Positions 41,801-55,804 are shown, counted from the first letter of the stretch. The stretch is DNA of 64,000 bases from Trichoplax adhaerens (GCF_000150275.1 NW_002060943.1:6812299-6876298); one strand, 5' to 3'. A program made the numbers and translations. The notes: generated by a model not told the origin, from the letters alone.

Positions 41801-42110
41801 TTTAATGGACAATTCTTGTACGTTTTGGAAGGAAGATTGTGGCAAGAAACAATTTTGTTGGCAATACGATAATGCAAAGTTATCTCTATACACATTTTTA
41901 GCTGTAGTTTTGGTCAAAGGACTTAAATTAGTTGTATATGGATTCCTGTGGTACTATCATCGACGACAAGACATGCATGATGTCAACCAAGAGACAGAAA
42001 GCAAAGATATAAAGGATAGTAGTATACCGGCAGCAAGAAAGGATAAAAAGTATAATCAAGACGAAAGAAAAGATCGCTTTACTGTAATTTCACATGAAAC
42101 TCAAGTTTAA
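38856..42110 (+). CDS. SLCO: SLCO/OATP transporter, array gene 4
   Basis: Exons 38856-39723, 39922-40334, 40657-40850, 40972-41140, 41306-41472 and 41705-42110 give 738 aa. This is the first member of the second subfamily: FRGVVIPQVEKRFNMTS replaces the TSLE[TK]R block, the end of exon 2 reads AAIGQIL where genes 1-3 have PGAGGGMIL, and exon 2 is 413 bases. The N-terminal tail (residues 1-80) is rich in Asp, Asn and Ser. TM1 starts near 81. Other landmarks: GKWVGYG, IIPHF, SYLDENVSP, signature DPRWIGAWWLGY at D295, GGYMMKRWN, a Kazal-like loop (about 503-565; CACN, KPVCGADKLSYISPCLAGC, NCSC), and PDNQTAFGMGIEG opening exon 6. The Kazal segment lacks the usual HAGC histidine (LAGC). The cytosolic tail is charged and ends in ETQV, a possible PDZ ligand. 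An acceptor at 38819-38820 suggests a 5' UTR intron. Confidence 0.94.
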
Positions 42111-44814
42111 GCGTTAATATGCCCATGTACTAGGTTGTAAAGAAGATCTTTTTGGAATTATAGAAAAATATCTTAGCACCCCTGTATATGAAACTACTGT
42201 ATAATTTGTAATGCTTTAAGAAATTATCTTGTTGTGGAAAATCAGCTGATCATTGATGTCTTTTAGATGCTTTCGAAAATACTGTTAATGGAAGTAAACA
42301 ACAAACGACGGTCTTGCAATATGCGCCTTAGATAGCATTCTAGTACTGTGCCACTGTTTATCACTCTAGATTACCCTAATTAATATACGTGTAGTTCCTA
42401 TTTCTATTGTGTCGTAATAGTTAGTGTGATGTACAATTGTACAGTCTGTTATACGACAACAGATATTAACAGAAGAAATTGGCGTTATATTTTTAGTTTG
42501 TCTTCCAGGAAAATTTATTTTATCTATTAATCTTATTAATTGAACAGGCCTAACTTGCTGATTTCGATAAAAAATTTTAAGTACCAATCTACTGTATCTT
42601 TAAGATCTTATCGACTATGGGTAAGATAAATGTAAGTTACAAAAATTAGGAAAATTTGCTGGTAAATATTCCTTGCATCAGGTAATCTGATTTTCACCTA
42701 ACTTATATTCATAACTAGACTCAGCTGTAATATTTACTACAATACATAATATTACAGTGGCAAATAATAAACGATTGGCAATAAACATTATGTGAACTAA
42801 CGGTTATTCCTCTTATTTCACAAATTATTGTGAATTCTTGTATGTATTAATGGTAATGTTAAATTTATGATACTGTCGTAAATCAAATATGAACAACATG
42901 TCAATGGCAATCAACGACTTAGTAGGATCTGTACCGTTAAACTATACGAGATGTAAAAATCCAGTACACCGTATTCTTGCTACAATCAACTAAAATTATA
43001 CCATTTTTTCCTGATGTTATCTTGCTAGCTAAAATTTAGACAATATTCTATTGAACAGAGCAACTATAAATTAGATCTAGTTACGATTTCATTACTAATA
43101 CGTAGCTACAACAAGGCAGATAATGACATTGCCAACCGAAGCCCTGTGACTAGATTTTATATTCCGAGTTTACAGAAAATAACACGAATTCTGTTCGGGA
43201 TTTAGTTTGTCCCTACTTAAGGCTATATCTTAGCATTTGATCTCACCTCTAGCGAGCGTATAGAGAATTTAAATTTTTCCCGAGTTATTATTAAATACGT
43301 ACAGTATAATTGCACATTCCCTACTGTATTTAACAATACTCAGAACTTTATTCTTCGCATTTTCTTATTAAATACGCTGTACGAACGGAGTAGCTACTGA
43401 AAACCTAGATAAAAATATCTATGGCACCAAAGCATATAATTAATAGCTTGCGTGTCTTCTAGAATTAAAAATAATTACCTTCAGGCAAAATTCTCATGCT
43501 AGTCAGATACGTATAAGAACAATGCAGAGGATTTATCAATGTTATTAGTAATTTTAAAGCACGAATTAGGATTAATTGCAGGAATTATTTTCATTATTAA
43601 TAGCAAATAATATTTACGTAATATCGTAGAATTTGAACTGTAGATGATAATAGATCAATTTATTTATTTATTTCAAACTCTTCTTCGCTCAAAATGATAA
43701 TTTAATACATATGCTACGTAACGAGAGTATCATTTAAATTTATTGATTACAATTACTGACACACAATCTGTTAAATGCATAGTCTGCTCCTCCTTCAGCT
43801 AATTTAATCTTCTTATAAATTACATACTTGTAAGTAGTCTAATCACGTTAGCAAATGTGGTAGTTAAGCTTAATTTCTGCCAGTTAGTTAGATACTTCAT
43901 AAAAAGACTTAGTGAAGGTTTCAAATTGAGCTCTTACAGTAAATATACTGACTTAGAAGTTAGAAGTGCAGCTTAAATCTATCCATTTGACCTACGGTAC
44001 AAATCGTACTAAAGGGAAGTGCTGCATGTTAGCAATACCAATTTCTGAAATTATCTTAGTCGATTTATTAAAGCTCAAGTAAATCATTCTAAGGAATAAA
44101 ATAGGACGATATCCCTTTCCTGTTCATTTGTTTTGATTTTACAATCTTACCGGAATGCTTTCATGCTAAAATGATAGTTTTCGTTCAATATTATTTTGAT
44201 TATATTTTATTGGATTAATGTTAATCTAAATTATAATTCATCACTATTTCCCAGTCATAAGTTTGACTCGTATACTAATTTCTTAAAATCTAAAGATCTT
44301 ATGGCAAAGTAAGCTATGCTAATTAATTACTAAGATTAAAATCAATCGTTTTTTTCACATTAGCTTATTTATAATGACAATATCTGTAAGCTAGCTAGCA
44401 GCATAGAAATAAAATCTAATCCTTAATTTACTTCAGGAAGATCTAGATAGCATCTTGTTGTTAGAATCAGTATTATACTATACGCTTTGTCACTTTCTGT
44501 CCGTAAGATCTGTGATCTAACGAGAGGGCTTATTTATATCCATTTACAATAAGCTATCAGACTTCGAATTCCATTACAAGGAAATGATGATTTAGTCCAT
44601 TTTGAAGAAATTATCTCGGTACAAGATCTAACGCTATCATTATATTCTTAATAGACATTTAATAACTGATTGCTAGTTTTAATCTTCTTACCAAAACTGA
44701 AAAATCATTGTATTGCCAGTATTTTCATTTAATTGATGATTGCATGTTCTAATATGCAGCATATTAATGCAGACATGTAAATATGAAACAAGTTTAAATT
44801 TTATTATATATTGA
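42111..44814. other. Intergenic after SLCO gene 4
   Basis: 2.7 kb of AT-rich DNA. If the pseudogene that follows ever had exons 1 and 2, they should lie here, but I can find no trace of the exon 1 motifs or of the DPRWIGAWW block. Confidence 0.45.
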
Positions 44815-45985
44815 GCATGGATTCCTTACGAAATACTAGAATCTAGTCGGTTCCAAAATAACTCAATTCCGCTTCTATGAACGTATTTTGAACTTTCTCC
44901 TTTCATTTGCACTACTGATGTCTTGCGAGAACCCTGCGATTGCTGGCTTATTCATATCTTATTCCCATCCATCCAATACTACTGTGACCTCAAGTTATCC
45001 AAGGTAGCAGATAATAAACCTTGCATCTATTACAAAAGCGATAAACTTGGTATATATTTGTACACATATCTAAATAGGTAATCATTATATTTCACAAAAT
45101 TGTAACTCAATTAACTTTAACTGCCGCATATAATATCAAATGACATTACGATCAAAATTTATTTAGCCCAGTATGCGAAGATAATGGTATCAGCTATTCT
45201 ATTAGAGAAAATTTTTAGACTTTATTAATGATATTAAAGGTGGTGTTGAATTCTGTAGTAATAGAGCTGACAAAGCTGAGTTTTTCCCTTCCTTGAAAGT
45301 AATATAAGGAGAACTTAGGAAATAATGAATAATGTTGCAATTTATAATTTGGTTAATACGGGTATAGAATTATTCCAGATGCAGCTGCATTAGCTCTATT
45401 GATAAGAATATTGTTACTTATGGAATATGCCAAGCTAAAATTGCTCTCTCATATATCTTTTGATAATTGGAATTACGATTATGGTTGCCCTAACATTTTT
45501 ATCCTTTTCTCCTACATTAACCGAGTTACTAAGGTACATTTGATCGATAATTTCACTATTTGTTTATGGAAAACCATTAACAGTTTAATCCCAATTTTTG
45601 CAGCAACGCTAGATATTACATTAATATCATAGTGTATTAAGTTCTGACAAATATGTAGTTGTTATGGTTATCGGCTATTTATCAACTTAGGAATATACCT
45701 GAAAGCCAAAGAACTTTTGGAATGGGTGTCCATGGATTAGTATATATGGATTATAAGGAGAACTACTCGGTTCAACTATTTTTGGATATACTATAGATGC
45801 CTCATGTTCATTGTAGAACGAGCAATGTCACGAAAGACAGTTTTACTGGCGATATAGCAATTGCAGATTATCAATATATACATATTCATTTTAGTTATTA
45901 CTTGAAAAAGCCTTAATTAAGCTATCTATTCATTTCTATGGTACTTTCATAGGAAACAAGAAAGGATTTAGAGTATAACGAGATT
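44815..45985 (+). pseudogene. SLCO pseudogene, exons 3-6 only
   Basis: Four blocks in the order and spacing of SLCO exons resemble genes 5 and 6. Exon 3 (about 44815-45004) still reads GSKIT, LLMSCENPAIAGLF and HPSNTTVTSS. Exon 4 (about 45101-45215) keeps FSPVCEDNGISYS but has lost the HAGC end and carries a stop. Exon 5 (about 45366-45538) is frame-damaged around CQ and reads TFLSFSPTLT only in a shifted frame. Exon 6 (about 45693-45985) starts NIPESQRTFGMGVHG and then has frameshifts and stops before the CxxRQFxWRY block. Exons 1 and 2 are missing. It cannot encode a transporter. Confidence 0.88.
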
Positions 45986-48712
45986 GTAGGTGAAATAGTA
46001 GACAGTCAGAATAAATAAATGGTCGCGTAAATGCGGAAGAATAGGATTGCAATACAAATCAGATCTGAAGTTAGATCTGACATAGCATGTAGTACTTAAT
46101 TTTATAGCGCAAGTTTAAGTAAAGAATATTAAGTTATATCAGGTGCTAACAGTATAATATTATAGTTTCCTAGCATCAGCAGCGTTTGCTTGTAAACTTT
46201 AGATGTAAATTCTGGATAACCAGCATAATTTAGAACATTATGGTATACGTTATGGTACGAATACTATCATTTTAAAATAATATTTTACCGGTGTTTTAGG
46301 TTTCTATCTTATAATATCTAAATAAATACTCTCCTTTACGCAGTTAAATCTCATAAATTCTCTTACTAAAACAAAATAGCATTGTATAAGTCTTGATACT
46401 GTATAAATTTGTGTAAAGCTAACTGAAAGATACTGCAAATTAGGAAATGGAACTATTACTGATATATATCTTAATGCATAAATTTTCAAAATATAGGTTA
46501 CAACCGAAAATGATAATCCAATAAATTAGTAATCAGATCGATAAAAACTGATAATTTACTGTTGTAGATCATATTAAATAGAAGAAAAACCTGTGATTAG
46601 AAAGATTGAAATGGAAGCATATAAAATTGCCTCCACATATATCAGTAGCAATTCACTGGCGTGGAGATCTACACAACGTATCATTTTTAAGCTACTGAGT
46701 AAGTATTGATTTGCTGAGGATTACGTAGATGATTCAAAGACCCATGACACCAGCGGATAACTTACTAGTTACCCTGATCTCGATATTTAATTAGCGAACA
46801 AAATACATAGAGAAATGCTTAGGCTAGCATAACTAACTTCATACCAGCTAAGATAGCATAGCTAATATCATTAAGCGTAGACAGTTTTAATTATTGCTTT
46901 AGGAATTTTTTTAAACGTTTATGAGAGCCTTCTAAAATTGACGTTTCATGTTCTCTATGCAGCAGACTAAAATTTTGGATATCATGACTATGGTAAAAGA
47001 TATACTCAATATGGGTAGAATAAATTCCTAAGTAGCCCTAAAGGCAATACAATATGCAATGACCTTTGCTTTTTAATGTAAACTATTGCAATTTAAATCT
47101 ACATGACTATATTGCTGCCACTTTTGTAACACAGAAACTGCTTTCAATGACAGTTAAGCACTGACACCAGTCTTCATTAAGATCAAAACTAGAACTCTCT
47201 TTATTATAAAAGCAACTCGATTTTATACCTTCTATCTATTTGTGAGATGCTACTGCATATATATTTATACATGGAACTTAAATTAATACGAATAATTAAT
47301 TAATATCCGCAGTTGTATATTCTTAGATTTAAATTAGCATAACTTTAAGCTTTACTTTAAAATACGTTAGAGCACGTATATAACATAAGATTAACAATGA
47401 TTAGAACATGATTTAACCTTTTTAACTCTTCTATAAACTAGGTATCTAACCAATGACTAACAATCTACATACAGTATACAGTATAGCATAACTTGTTGCG
47501 ATGCTAGTGCCATGAAGCAATGTCAATTACATTGCAGATATACAGTTTGATACTCCACATAGTAAGGTTTTCATCAAGTAGTGATAAAAAATGGAAATAT
47601 TAATTTAATTTAAAGAATTTAAAGACCGCCCTTATTCGAAGAAGAGATGGTATTTTAAACGTTAATACTTTTTTACAGTTGCTTGCAACAATGCCTCAAA
47701 TCAAAGCTCATAATGCAGCGTTAACTGTTTTAAAAGTGACTTCTTACCAATGGTTAAGTACCTGCATCATTCTTATCAACTATACTAATTAGGAATTTGC
47801 TGAAGATATTCGATCACCTGATTTGCAATCAGCAGTTAAGGTGATAATAAAACCCTTCAATGACCCTATAACCTTATTTTACCTATTAGCATAATCAATC
47901 ATGGCAATTGGCTGTTAAGCAGAGCTAGAAAATAATATATTCCTGACTAATCAAATAGATCATTTACTATTATATAGTCAGCTCATTAAATCATATTGTC
48001 AGACGAACGATTAAAATCAGTCTAGATATATAGTTCAGTTACAAGGAATTCTAAATCATCAATCAATACAGCGACTAGATAAGTGTTATCAACAGCTAGA
48101 TAACTATTTCATCAAATAGCAGGGATATCTTGATCACTGTAAAGGTACTAACGCCTTGAAAAACTCGCCAGTGTTGCATATTAAAAGTATATAAACAGCA
48201 ACTTACAAGTTTTAAAGGTGCGTCATAAATGAAATAGATATTTTATAATCCAAGAAGCTACTACACAGCGAACATAGAACGTTACGTAAAGATTGATTAG
48301 CGTACGCATATGAATGCTAGTATCCACTTTATCTCTCCTAAATTTATAAGATCCATCTTGAAATAAATTATCCATGAAGAGTTAATAATTAAAGCCGGAG
48401 TACAATAAGGATTGCCCCCTGTATGAATGCCAAATTATGCTACGTCATTTAAATATATAATGACTGCTAAACAATAATGTTAAAGACTATTAATAAGGCA
48501 GTAGCAGAAGAGTAAAAGTCTTTACTCTAGCTATTTCGAGAGAATCAAGATCATATCCTGCTACTAGAATTTATAGGTAAACATCCAATTTCATTAATTT
48601 TATACTACTATGAAACAATGCTTCCTGGAATGTATCTGCAATTTTATTGTTTTTCTATCCATGCTAATTAAATAATCATTTTTGATGCCGCTTTACCTTT
48701 TTTGCTGGTATA
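45986..48712. other. Intergenic, with a possible unknown coding relic
   Basis: Mostly AT-rich DNA without features. At about 47925-48195 one frame runs for roughly 90 codons with only two internal stops and reads as a Leu/Gln-rich, coiled-coil-like segment (for example LTNQIDHLLLYSQLIKSY, LNHQSIQRLDKCYQQLDNYF). A short segment just upstream (47793-47839, EFAEDIRSPDLQSAVK) may belong with it. I cannot identify the family. Confidence 0.3.
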
Positions 48713-49441
48713 ATTTACCTACGATAGCATTGCTACATGTATCAAAATCTAGATTGATAATCCTCCTGTTAACAGACTACGTAAAGTACAAATTGTAAAG
48801 ACAGCTGTAAATTTAAAATCTGAAAGCTCAAAATTAATAGTAACATAAAAATTTTTCATAGATGCTTAATGTAATTACTTTAATTATAGAGCAGTTTACG
48901 TCTTACACGAAATAGAAAAGTATTCATATTTATGGTCGTTTAACAGTTTACGCTTTGAAGTTATTTTCGTCGATTTAAGAGATAATTTGAGGACATTTAT
49001 ACCCTTTTCTTTGCTTTCATATCTAATATTTCTTTCTCCTAATATTTTCTGTTATACAGTAGAATGTAATACAACCAATTACTTACGATACCACTACTAC
49101 ATGTATCAAGGCATAGACTATATAATTACTAATCCTCATGTCAACAAACTAGATGAACTATAAATTGTGAAGGAACGACTGTAAATTTAAAATCTGAAAG
49201 CCCAAAGTTAATGCTAACTTACAAATTTTGCCATAGATGCCTAATGCAATTCCGCTTACTATAAATCAGCTTACATTTTACATGAAATAGCGAAGTATTC
49301 GTTATTTTCGTGGATTTGAGAGATAATTTGGAGACATTTTATCCCTTCAACTTTGCTCTCATTGTACCTTTTTAATGTACCTATCAATAACATTTCTTTT
49401 TCCTAATATCCCACATCTAGAGAGCAATATAAGACCGAATT
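48713..49441. repeat. Tandem duplication, two copies of about 365 bp, upstream of gene 5
   Basis: 48713-49078 and 49079-49441 align along their length. Shared blocks include CTACATGTATCAA, CTGTAAATTTAAAATCTGAA, TAGATGC(T/C)TAATG, GAGATAATTTG(A/G)(A/G)GACAT and TTTCTTT(C/T)TCCTAATAT. The copies have drifted by substitutions and small gaps. The second copy ends at the probable 5' UTR acceptor of gene 5 (TTATGCAG, ending 49448), 38 bases before its ATG. Confidence 0.88.
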
Positions 49442-49486
49442 TATGCAGTTAAGCCACAATATAATTTCAAACTTGCGGAATACACC

Positions 49487-52400
49487 ATGAAATCTCCAAA
49501 GGATAGCGACGATTTGGATAGAAATCAATCCAATGAAAGTAACTCGAGTCGAGTTGATGATCAACAAGTAAAAAAACCATCAACAAGATTGGGTTATTTT
49601 AACTATAGGCCGGATTACTTGCAACGTTTTAACACACCACGTTGGCTATTAGCGGTATTATGCCTTTATGTAACAGCAATCAATGTCTCACTATTGGGGT
49701 TTCGCGGTGTTGTTGTGCCACAAATTGAGAAGCGATTTAATATGACTTCTACCTTTATTGGTACAATTATGAGTTCTGTCGATATTGCTAACGGAGTTAG
49801 TGGTATTTTGTTAACTTACTATGTTGGACAACGCCATAAAAGCAAATGGATTGGCTACGGAATTATTAGCTTTAGTGTTGGCTCTTTCGTATTGCTAATA
49901 CCACATTTTATAGCTGGCTCGTACTACTATGGAGATATAACTATTAATAATTCTTCACAAACCAATATTCTATGTAGAAGTCATTCCTTCAATGCTTCCC
50001 ATGCTTTTTGTAATAATATAGCTCATCAGAGTACACCGTGGGTTTATCCATTAATATTTATTGTGGGTCTCACATTATGTGGTATCGGGTTTAGTATTGA
50101 ATACAATGTAGGTTTAGCTTTCATCGATGAGAACGTTAGCCCAACTATTTCGCCATTATATATTGCTATTTTTCATATGATGGCTGTATTAGGACCCACA
50201 CTAGGCTATGTTGTGGGCGGAATCTTTAGCAATATATACATTGATTGGCCAGTTGTTCCAAAAGGTATGAATGCTATTATAGCATACATTAGTTAAAGCT
50301 GTTCTAGAGCTAAATAGTACATGTCTAATAATAAGACTTGGTTGACTAATTTAAACATATCTAGAAAATAACACGTAAAATAACTAATGCGCAATAATAT
50401 AATTACTAATTTAGCAAATGCTAGTATTGTGCTTTAATCGATTCACTAAAGATTGTAAACTTTATTTTAATTCTTTTAAATTATTTCTAATTCCCTCCAG
50501 TTTATAAAATTGTTAATACGAGGTTTCATTGACTTATTCGCAAATTTCAACTGGAATGAACAGAATATTAATATTAAATGAAATGCTTAATTTCAACAAT
50601 TTAATAAATCTAAATTGTTAACTGTAAATTGAATACAGACTTGAATTCTAGTGATCCTCGATGGATCGGTGCTTGGTGGCTAGGGTATTTAATTGTCGGA
50701 TGCATCACCTTGGTATCATCAATTTTCATCTTTGCATTCCCCTATCACTTGCCTACTTATCAAAAAAGTAGAATTAAAAGACTTATTCAATCAAAATCGA
50801 CTAATAAACCTGTAGATGACAGTCAGTATGGTAAACGTTGGGCTGATTTTCCGCGTGCTTTCTATAACGTTGTCAGCAATCGAATATTCTTACTAGCAGT
50901 TGCTGGCATAAGTATCGACCAAGTTCTAGTTATTGGCTTTTCCACTTTTTTACCTAAATACATTCAATCGCAAAGTGGAGCATCTTTACTAACAGCAACG
51001 ACAATCTCTGGTACAACTGTTGTCATTAGTGCAGGTATTGGACAAATCTTGGTAAGACCCTTCAAAAATAGACTATCTAAAAATTTACAATCTTGTGATC
51101 TTTCCGCATATTATATATATCATATTATAGTAGTCGATGCAGTGTATAGAATCGTTTCTTTTACCCTATATTAAGTGAATACAGCATCCATAAGAAATAT
51201 TTTTGTATCGATATTAAAATTGATGTGGATTTTGTCTACATAATCATCTATATCGAATATTCTATCGCTGTATAGATTCTCCGACATTAATACATATGTA
51301 GGATAGCTACTAATGATCACCCTAAAGCAAAATTCAGCAACGATAGACCAAAAGACAGTCTCAGAATATTTTTAATAGAGCCATATTCTCATAAATTAAT
51401 TTTCATTTTAGAGATAGAAAATGCGCGAGAATTATTTAGAACAAGATATTTGAGATTAAGCATAACCCTTTATAGTGTCGTGCTGTATGAGTACTTACTT
51501 TGACTGAAATGAAATTTAAAATGGCCAGAATGTTCAATTTATCCAGTTGATGATTGGATATGTCTGAGTTAAGCGAAATCAATGCAAACTGCCATATATC
51601 ATTCTAATACCTTTATTAGGGTGGATTCATTACAAAGCGCTGGAATTTAGTGGGCTCTAAAATATCCAAATTTTGCTTCTTTGTCTGTATTATGAGTTCC
51701 CTTTCCACGTTTGTACTACTCATTTCTTGTGATAATCCTAAAATTGCTGGTTTATTCGTGCCATATCCTCATTCATCTAACGTTACTATGAGTTCAAAAT
51801 CTCTCAGGTATGTTAGGATATTAGAATTCATTTCATTATAGAGTATGCCTGCGATTTATTAGGCTGTATATAATCTGCCGCTATTAATACATACATGCAA
51901 AAATTCTTATTAACAGAATGGTGAACCCTATTAATCCATTAGTAGCTTGCAACGCCAAATGCTATTGTGACCAAAATCTATTTAGTCCTGTCTGTGGAGA
52001 AAATAGCATTACTTACCAGTCTCCCTGTCATGCTGGGTGTAATATCACAATTAGCAATGGCAATATAATTAATACAGTAAGTTCCGTAAAGAAACTAAGC
52101 ATCAGTTCTATTATTACGATTAAAGATATTATTGTCTCTATGCAAGAATAGAATGAATAAATTGATAATTAGAAATAGTATATCCAAGTATTAAGAATGA
52201 TTATCATCACTAATAACATCAACGTTTTACAATTATCATATATAGAATTACTCTAGATGTAGCTGCATAAACTCTGGCAGCGAGAACATTGTTTCAACTG
52301 GAGCATGTTTAAGCCAAACCTGTTCCCTGATATATCCTTTAATAATTGGAATTATGATTATGGTTTTCACCACGTTCTTATCTTTTACACCTACGTTAAC

Positions 52401-52980
52401 CGTAGTATTAAGGTATATTACAATTAAAAATATGCTACTTAATCACAAACTGATTTCGTACTTAAAATACAAATCTAACCACCATCTTATCATTCGATAT
52501 CAATGTTTGTATGATACAATCCTATTGTCAATCATTTATCAACATAGGAGTATTCCTGAAAGTCAAACGACGTTTGGAATGGGCGTTGAAGGGGTAATAT
52601 ATCGAATATCAGGTGGATTACTTGGTCCAGTTATATTTGGATATGCTATGGATAGTTCATGCTCGTTGTGGAATGAGCAATGTGACCAAAGACAATTTTG
52701 CTGGCGATACGATAACCAAAAACTAGCATTATACATATTTTACATTGCTCTTGCTTGCAAATGCCTTAAAGTGTTTATTTATGCAATGTTATGGTACTTT
52801 CATCGCAGAGAAGAAATGTATTCTGCTGGTAAAATAAATGCAGAAGAAAAGGAAAAATCTTCATTAGCAAATGGCAACAACGAAAAGAACGGATTGGGAT
52901 CTACAGTTGAACCTAAAATTAGTTCTGAAAGAACAACTGCCGCTGTAGTTTATGCATTTCCTCTAGAAACTCAAGTTTAA
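49487..52980 (+). CDS. SLCO: SLCO/OATP transporter, array gene 5
   Basis: Exons 49487-50264, 50639-51051, 51620-51807, 51917-52076, 52246-52412 and 52548-52980 give 712 aa. It belongs with genes 4 and 6: FRGVVVPQIEKRFNMTS, GQRHKSKWIGYG, AFIDENVSP, signature DPRWIGAWWLGY at D265, AGIGQIL, GGFITKRWNLVGSKIS, a Kazal-like loop (about 470-530; CYC, SPVCGENSITYQSPCHAGC, CSC) and PESQTTFGMGVEG. Exon 2 is 413 bases, as in gene 4. The N-terminal tail is short and polar (residues 1-51); the C-terminal tail is charged and ends in ETQV, the same last four residues as gene 4. NNSSQ and NASH are glycosylation sequons in the loop after LIPHF. The upstream region has been duplicated in tandem. Function is inferred as organic-anion transport; substrate unknown. 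Confidence 0.95.
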
Positions 52981-55800
52981 AATATACGATCAATATGAAT
53001 ATGTACGCATTCATAGATAGTACAAGAACATTATTATAATTTTTTCAACGATCGTCATAGTGTTAGCTAGAACATAACTGTAGCTTGGTAATATTAATAA
53101 ATTTTACAGGTCACGCTACTACATATTTTTAACTTTTAGTGCAATTTCGCTTTAAGATAGCTGAAACATTTATACGCTTTGCAACTAATAAATTTAAGAA
53201 AGATGCGATATAATATCTCCCTCTTAAATGTAATTTATCAAAGATTTAACTAGATATGGTACCTTACTCCTAAAGTTAGCATCTTTAACTAGCGCAAATC
53301 GCTATTTTGCATACAGCTTAAATTAAATAGTACCATATATACTAAGCAATAATAAATTTGTATCGTGTAAATTGAACACGAATTTTCATGATCATCAACC
53401 GTTCTAAATAGTTTTTGAGCTATCTGAAGAATTTATTTAAGCCTTCTTAAGAAGTGAAAGCATGAGGTTATGAGTATTGGCTTACATATACGAATATTAT
53501 TTACGACTACATCTGTTTATATCGTATAACAGTAGGCGTTCTCACTATCCTTAATGTTTCGATATTACTCTACGGTCCACAATGTTAAACCTATGAGAGG
53601 AAAATTACTATCGATTTTAGTAGACGGATCAATTTTTCAATTGTACACATTTTTGGGGAGACATCATTCGTATCAGCTAAAGGTAATAAATTTTCCAACA
53701 TTGTACAACTGCAGATTATGCTATTCTATGTATACCGCAACATGCTACTGATACTAAAGTAATTATTCCTTCTGAAATGGCTATTCTTAATCATGCAATC
53801 ACAGCATTTCATCATGATAATTGAGAATATAGTAGTCCATCATCAATTCATCTATTGCCTTACAAACTCGAAATATGTCTTATAATCCAATTTATGCAGT
53901 AGATAAAATAATTTAATTTAATTTGGAGAATAGCGTCTACACCTTACGGAAGACAACAAACTCCTTCGAACATAGGACTACAAGGTATTCCATATACCAC
54001 AGATACAATAAACTGTGAAACCATGTTAATAACTCAAATACTATTAAGCAAGTCAAAATTGTTTAAAAATCAGAAGCAAAAATACGAATTAGCAGTGTCT
54101 GTAAGTACTATACAATGGAGCTTTGCGTAACTGGCACCGACAATAGCCCATTAGTATTATATTAATGTAAAAGCTTCGTTGTAATCTATCAAAAGCATAA
54201 TTTTTAAGTATCAAGAATACTATAAATCATCAATAATATTGAAGCAGCTGATTTTAAAGCTTTAAGTGCCTAGATAAAGCAAATATTTAACTTTATTGGA
54301 GAGTTAAAATAGCATTTTTACAGCATTTAATAAAATTGAGGAATCTTTAAGACGGTATTTGATCATTACATAGAAGAAGGCCAATAGCTTCTAAGAATTA
54401 CAAATAAGTCGCAAAAATACTAACAAGATCCAAATACTCGTATGGGTATTTAAATTGGAAGGTGATCAAGTAAACCGGCCCTAAAACGATCATTAGCAAC
54501 TGTAGAAACTCAGAATTCCTCACTAGCAATTGACTAGAAGATACACTAAGCTACTCCGTTGTAAGCATCGTTTGAAGTGTTGCTGTTAGAAAGTTAGAAA
54601 TCTTATTACACTTAAGGTTTATTATTAATAAATTACCTTACAGTAGACAAGATTATTAATCTCCGACTCCCTCTAGGGTAAAATTGACATTGTTACCAGA
54701 AAATTTATGAAACCTTTGGAAATCGATTGAAACATAAGATGTACATAGGTATGTATAAACACCTTGTATGCTTTAGATCATAGCTTGCATGGCCGCAAAA
54801 ATGAAAAACCCGCCCATTTCTATCCTGCAATCAACTACAATACATTTTCCATAAATGCAATATGGCAATTATTTACTTAGTAAGATTCAGACGCGTAATT
54901 AGATTACAGCTACAATATCAGAAGAAATAGCAGCAATATAATTTACGCTAGCATATTTATATGCTTAACCTTTTCTTGACCTTTCCCGTAAGAAGCGATG
55001 AACCTAGGCACATATTTACTAACTTTTTAAGCTTAACTATGGTTTGACTGTCCTATTCCAGGCTATTCCAATCTGCAGATAGACAGAATTCAATGTCAAC
55101 AACCTAAAGGATCGCATAATGTGATCAAGAACATCATCTTTAATATCGGTATCCATTCATTCTATAAAAGCATAACATCTTGAATTGCGTAAAATGAAAA
55201 TTTTAAAATTATTTAGAATCCATCATAGTTAACAAACACGAGTGCATTCCTAAAAATTTTAGCTGGAGCCAGCCTTATTGATCTAGTAGGCTAAATATGG
55301 TTGATTAATTAAGCTGTACAGCCTATTAGTTTCATTGCTGTAACTAGACTCATTGGCCATGAGTATATACCATGCTTTAATGCAGAAATAGTAGAAATGC
55401 ACTACCTTTAAGGGTAGGGTAGTGTTGCAGTACCATAAATTAAAAACGATTAATGATATCAATATCTATCAGATACTTATCAAGATCTTATACTTATACA
55501 GATCAATATTTATCAGATACAGAGATAGATGCTATCAATATTTCCGGTAAAAGTGTTGCTAATTTTGTAGTTTTTTTGCTGGACATTATAAAGTGGACGG
55601 ACAGATTATAAAATCATTTATTTAAATATTCTACTTTATAATATTTGTGTCACATAATTTCATGACAGAGTCATAGGACTCATAATTGAACATAAACTAA
55701 TTTTCTACCAAGTTTCAATCCATTTAATGTTAATAGTAAATTATATAACAGCCTGAGACACCACAATAAATACTAGATTTATTAATCTTTTCACTGTTGG
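52981..55800. other. Intergenic after SLCO gene 5
   Basis: 2.8 kb of AT-rich DNA with no gene I can support. The missing exons 1 and 2 of the pseudogene downstream would be expected here, but no remnant is recognisable. Confidence 0.45.
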
Positions 55801-55804
55801 TCTT

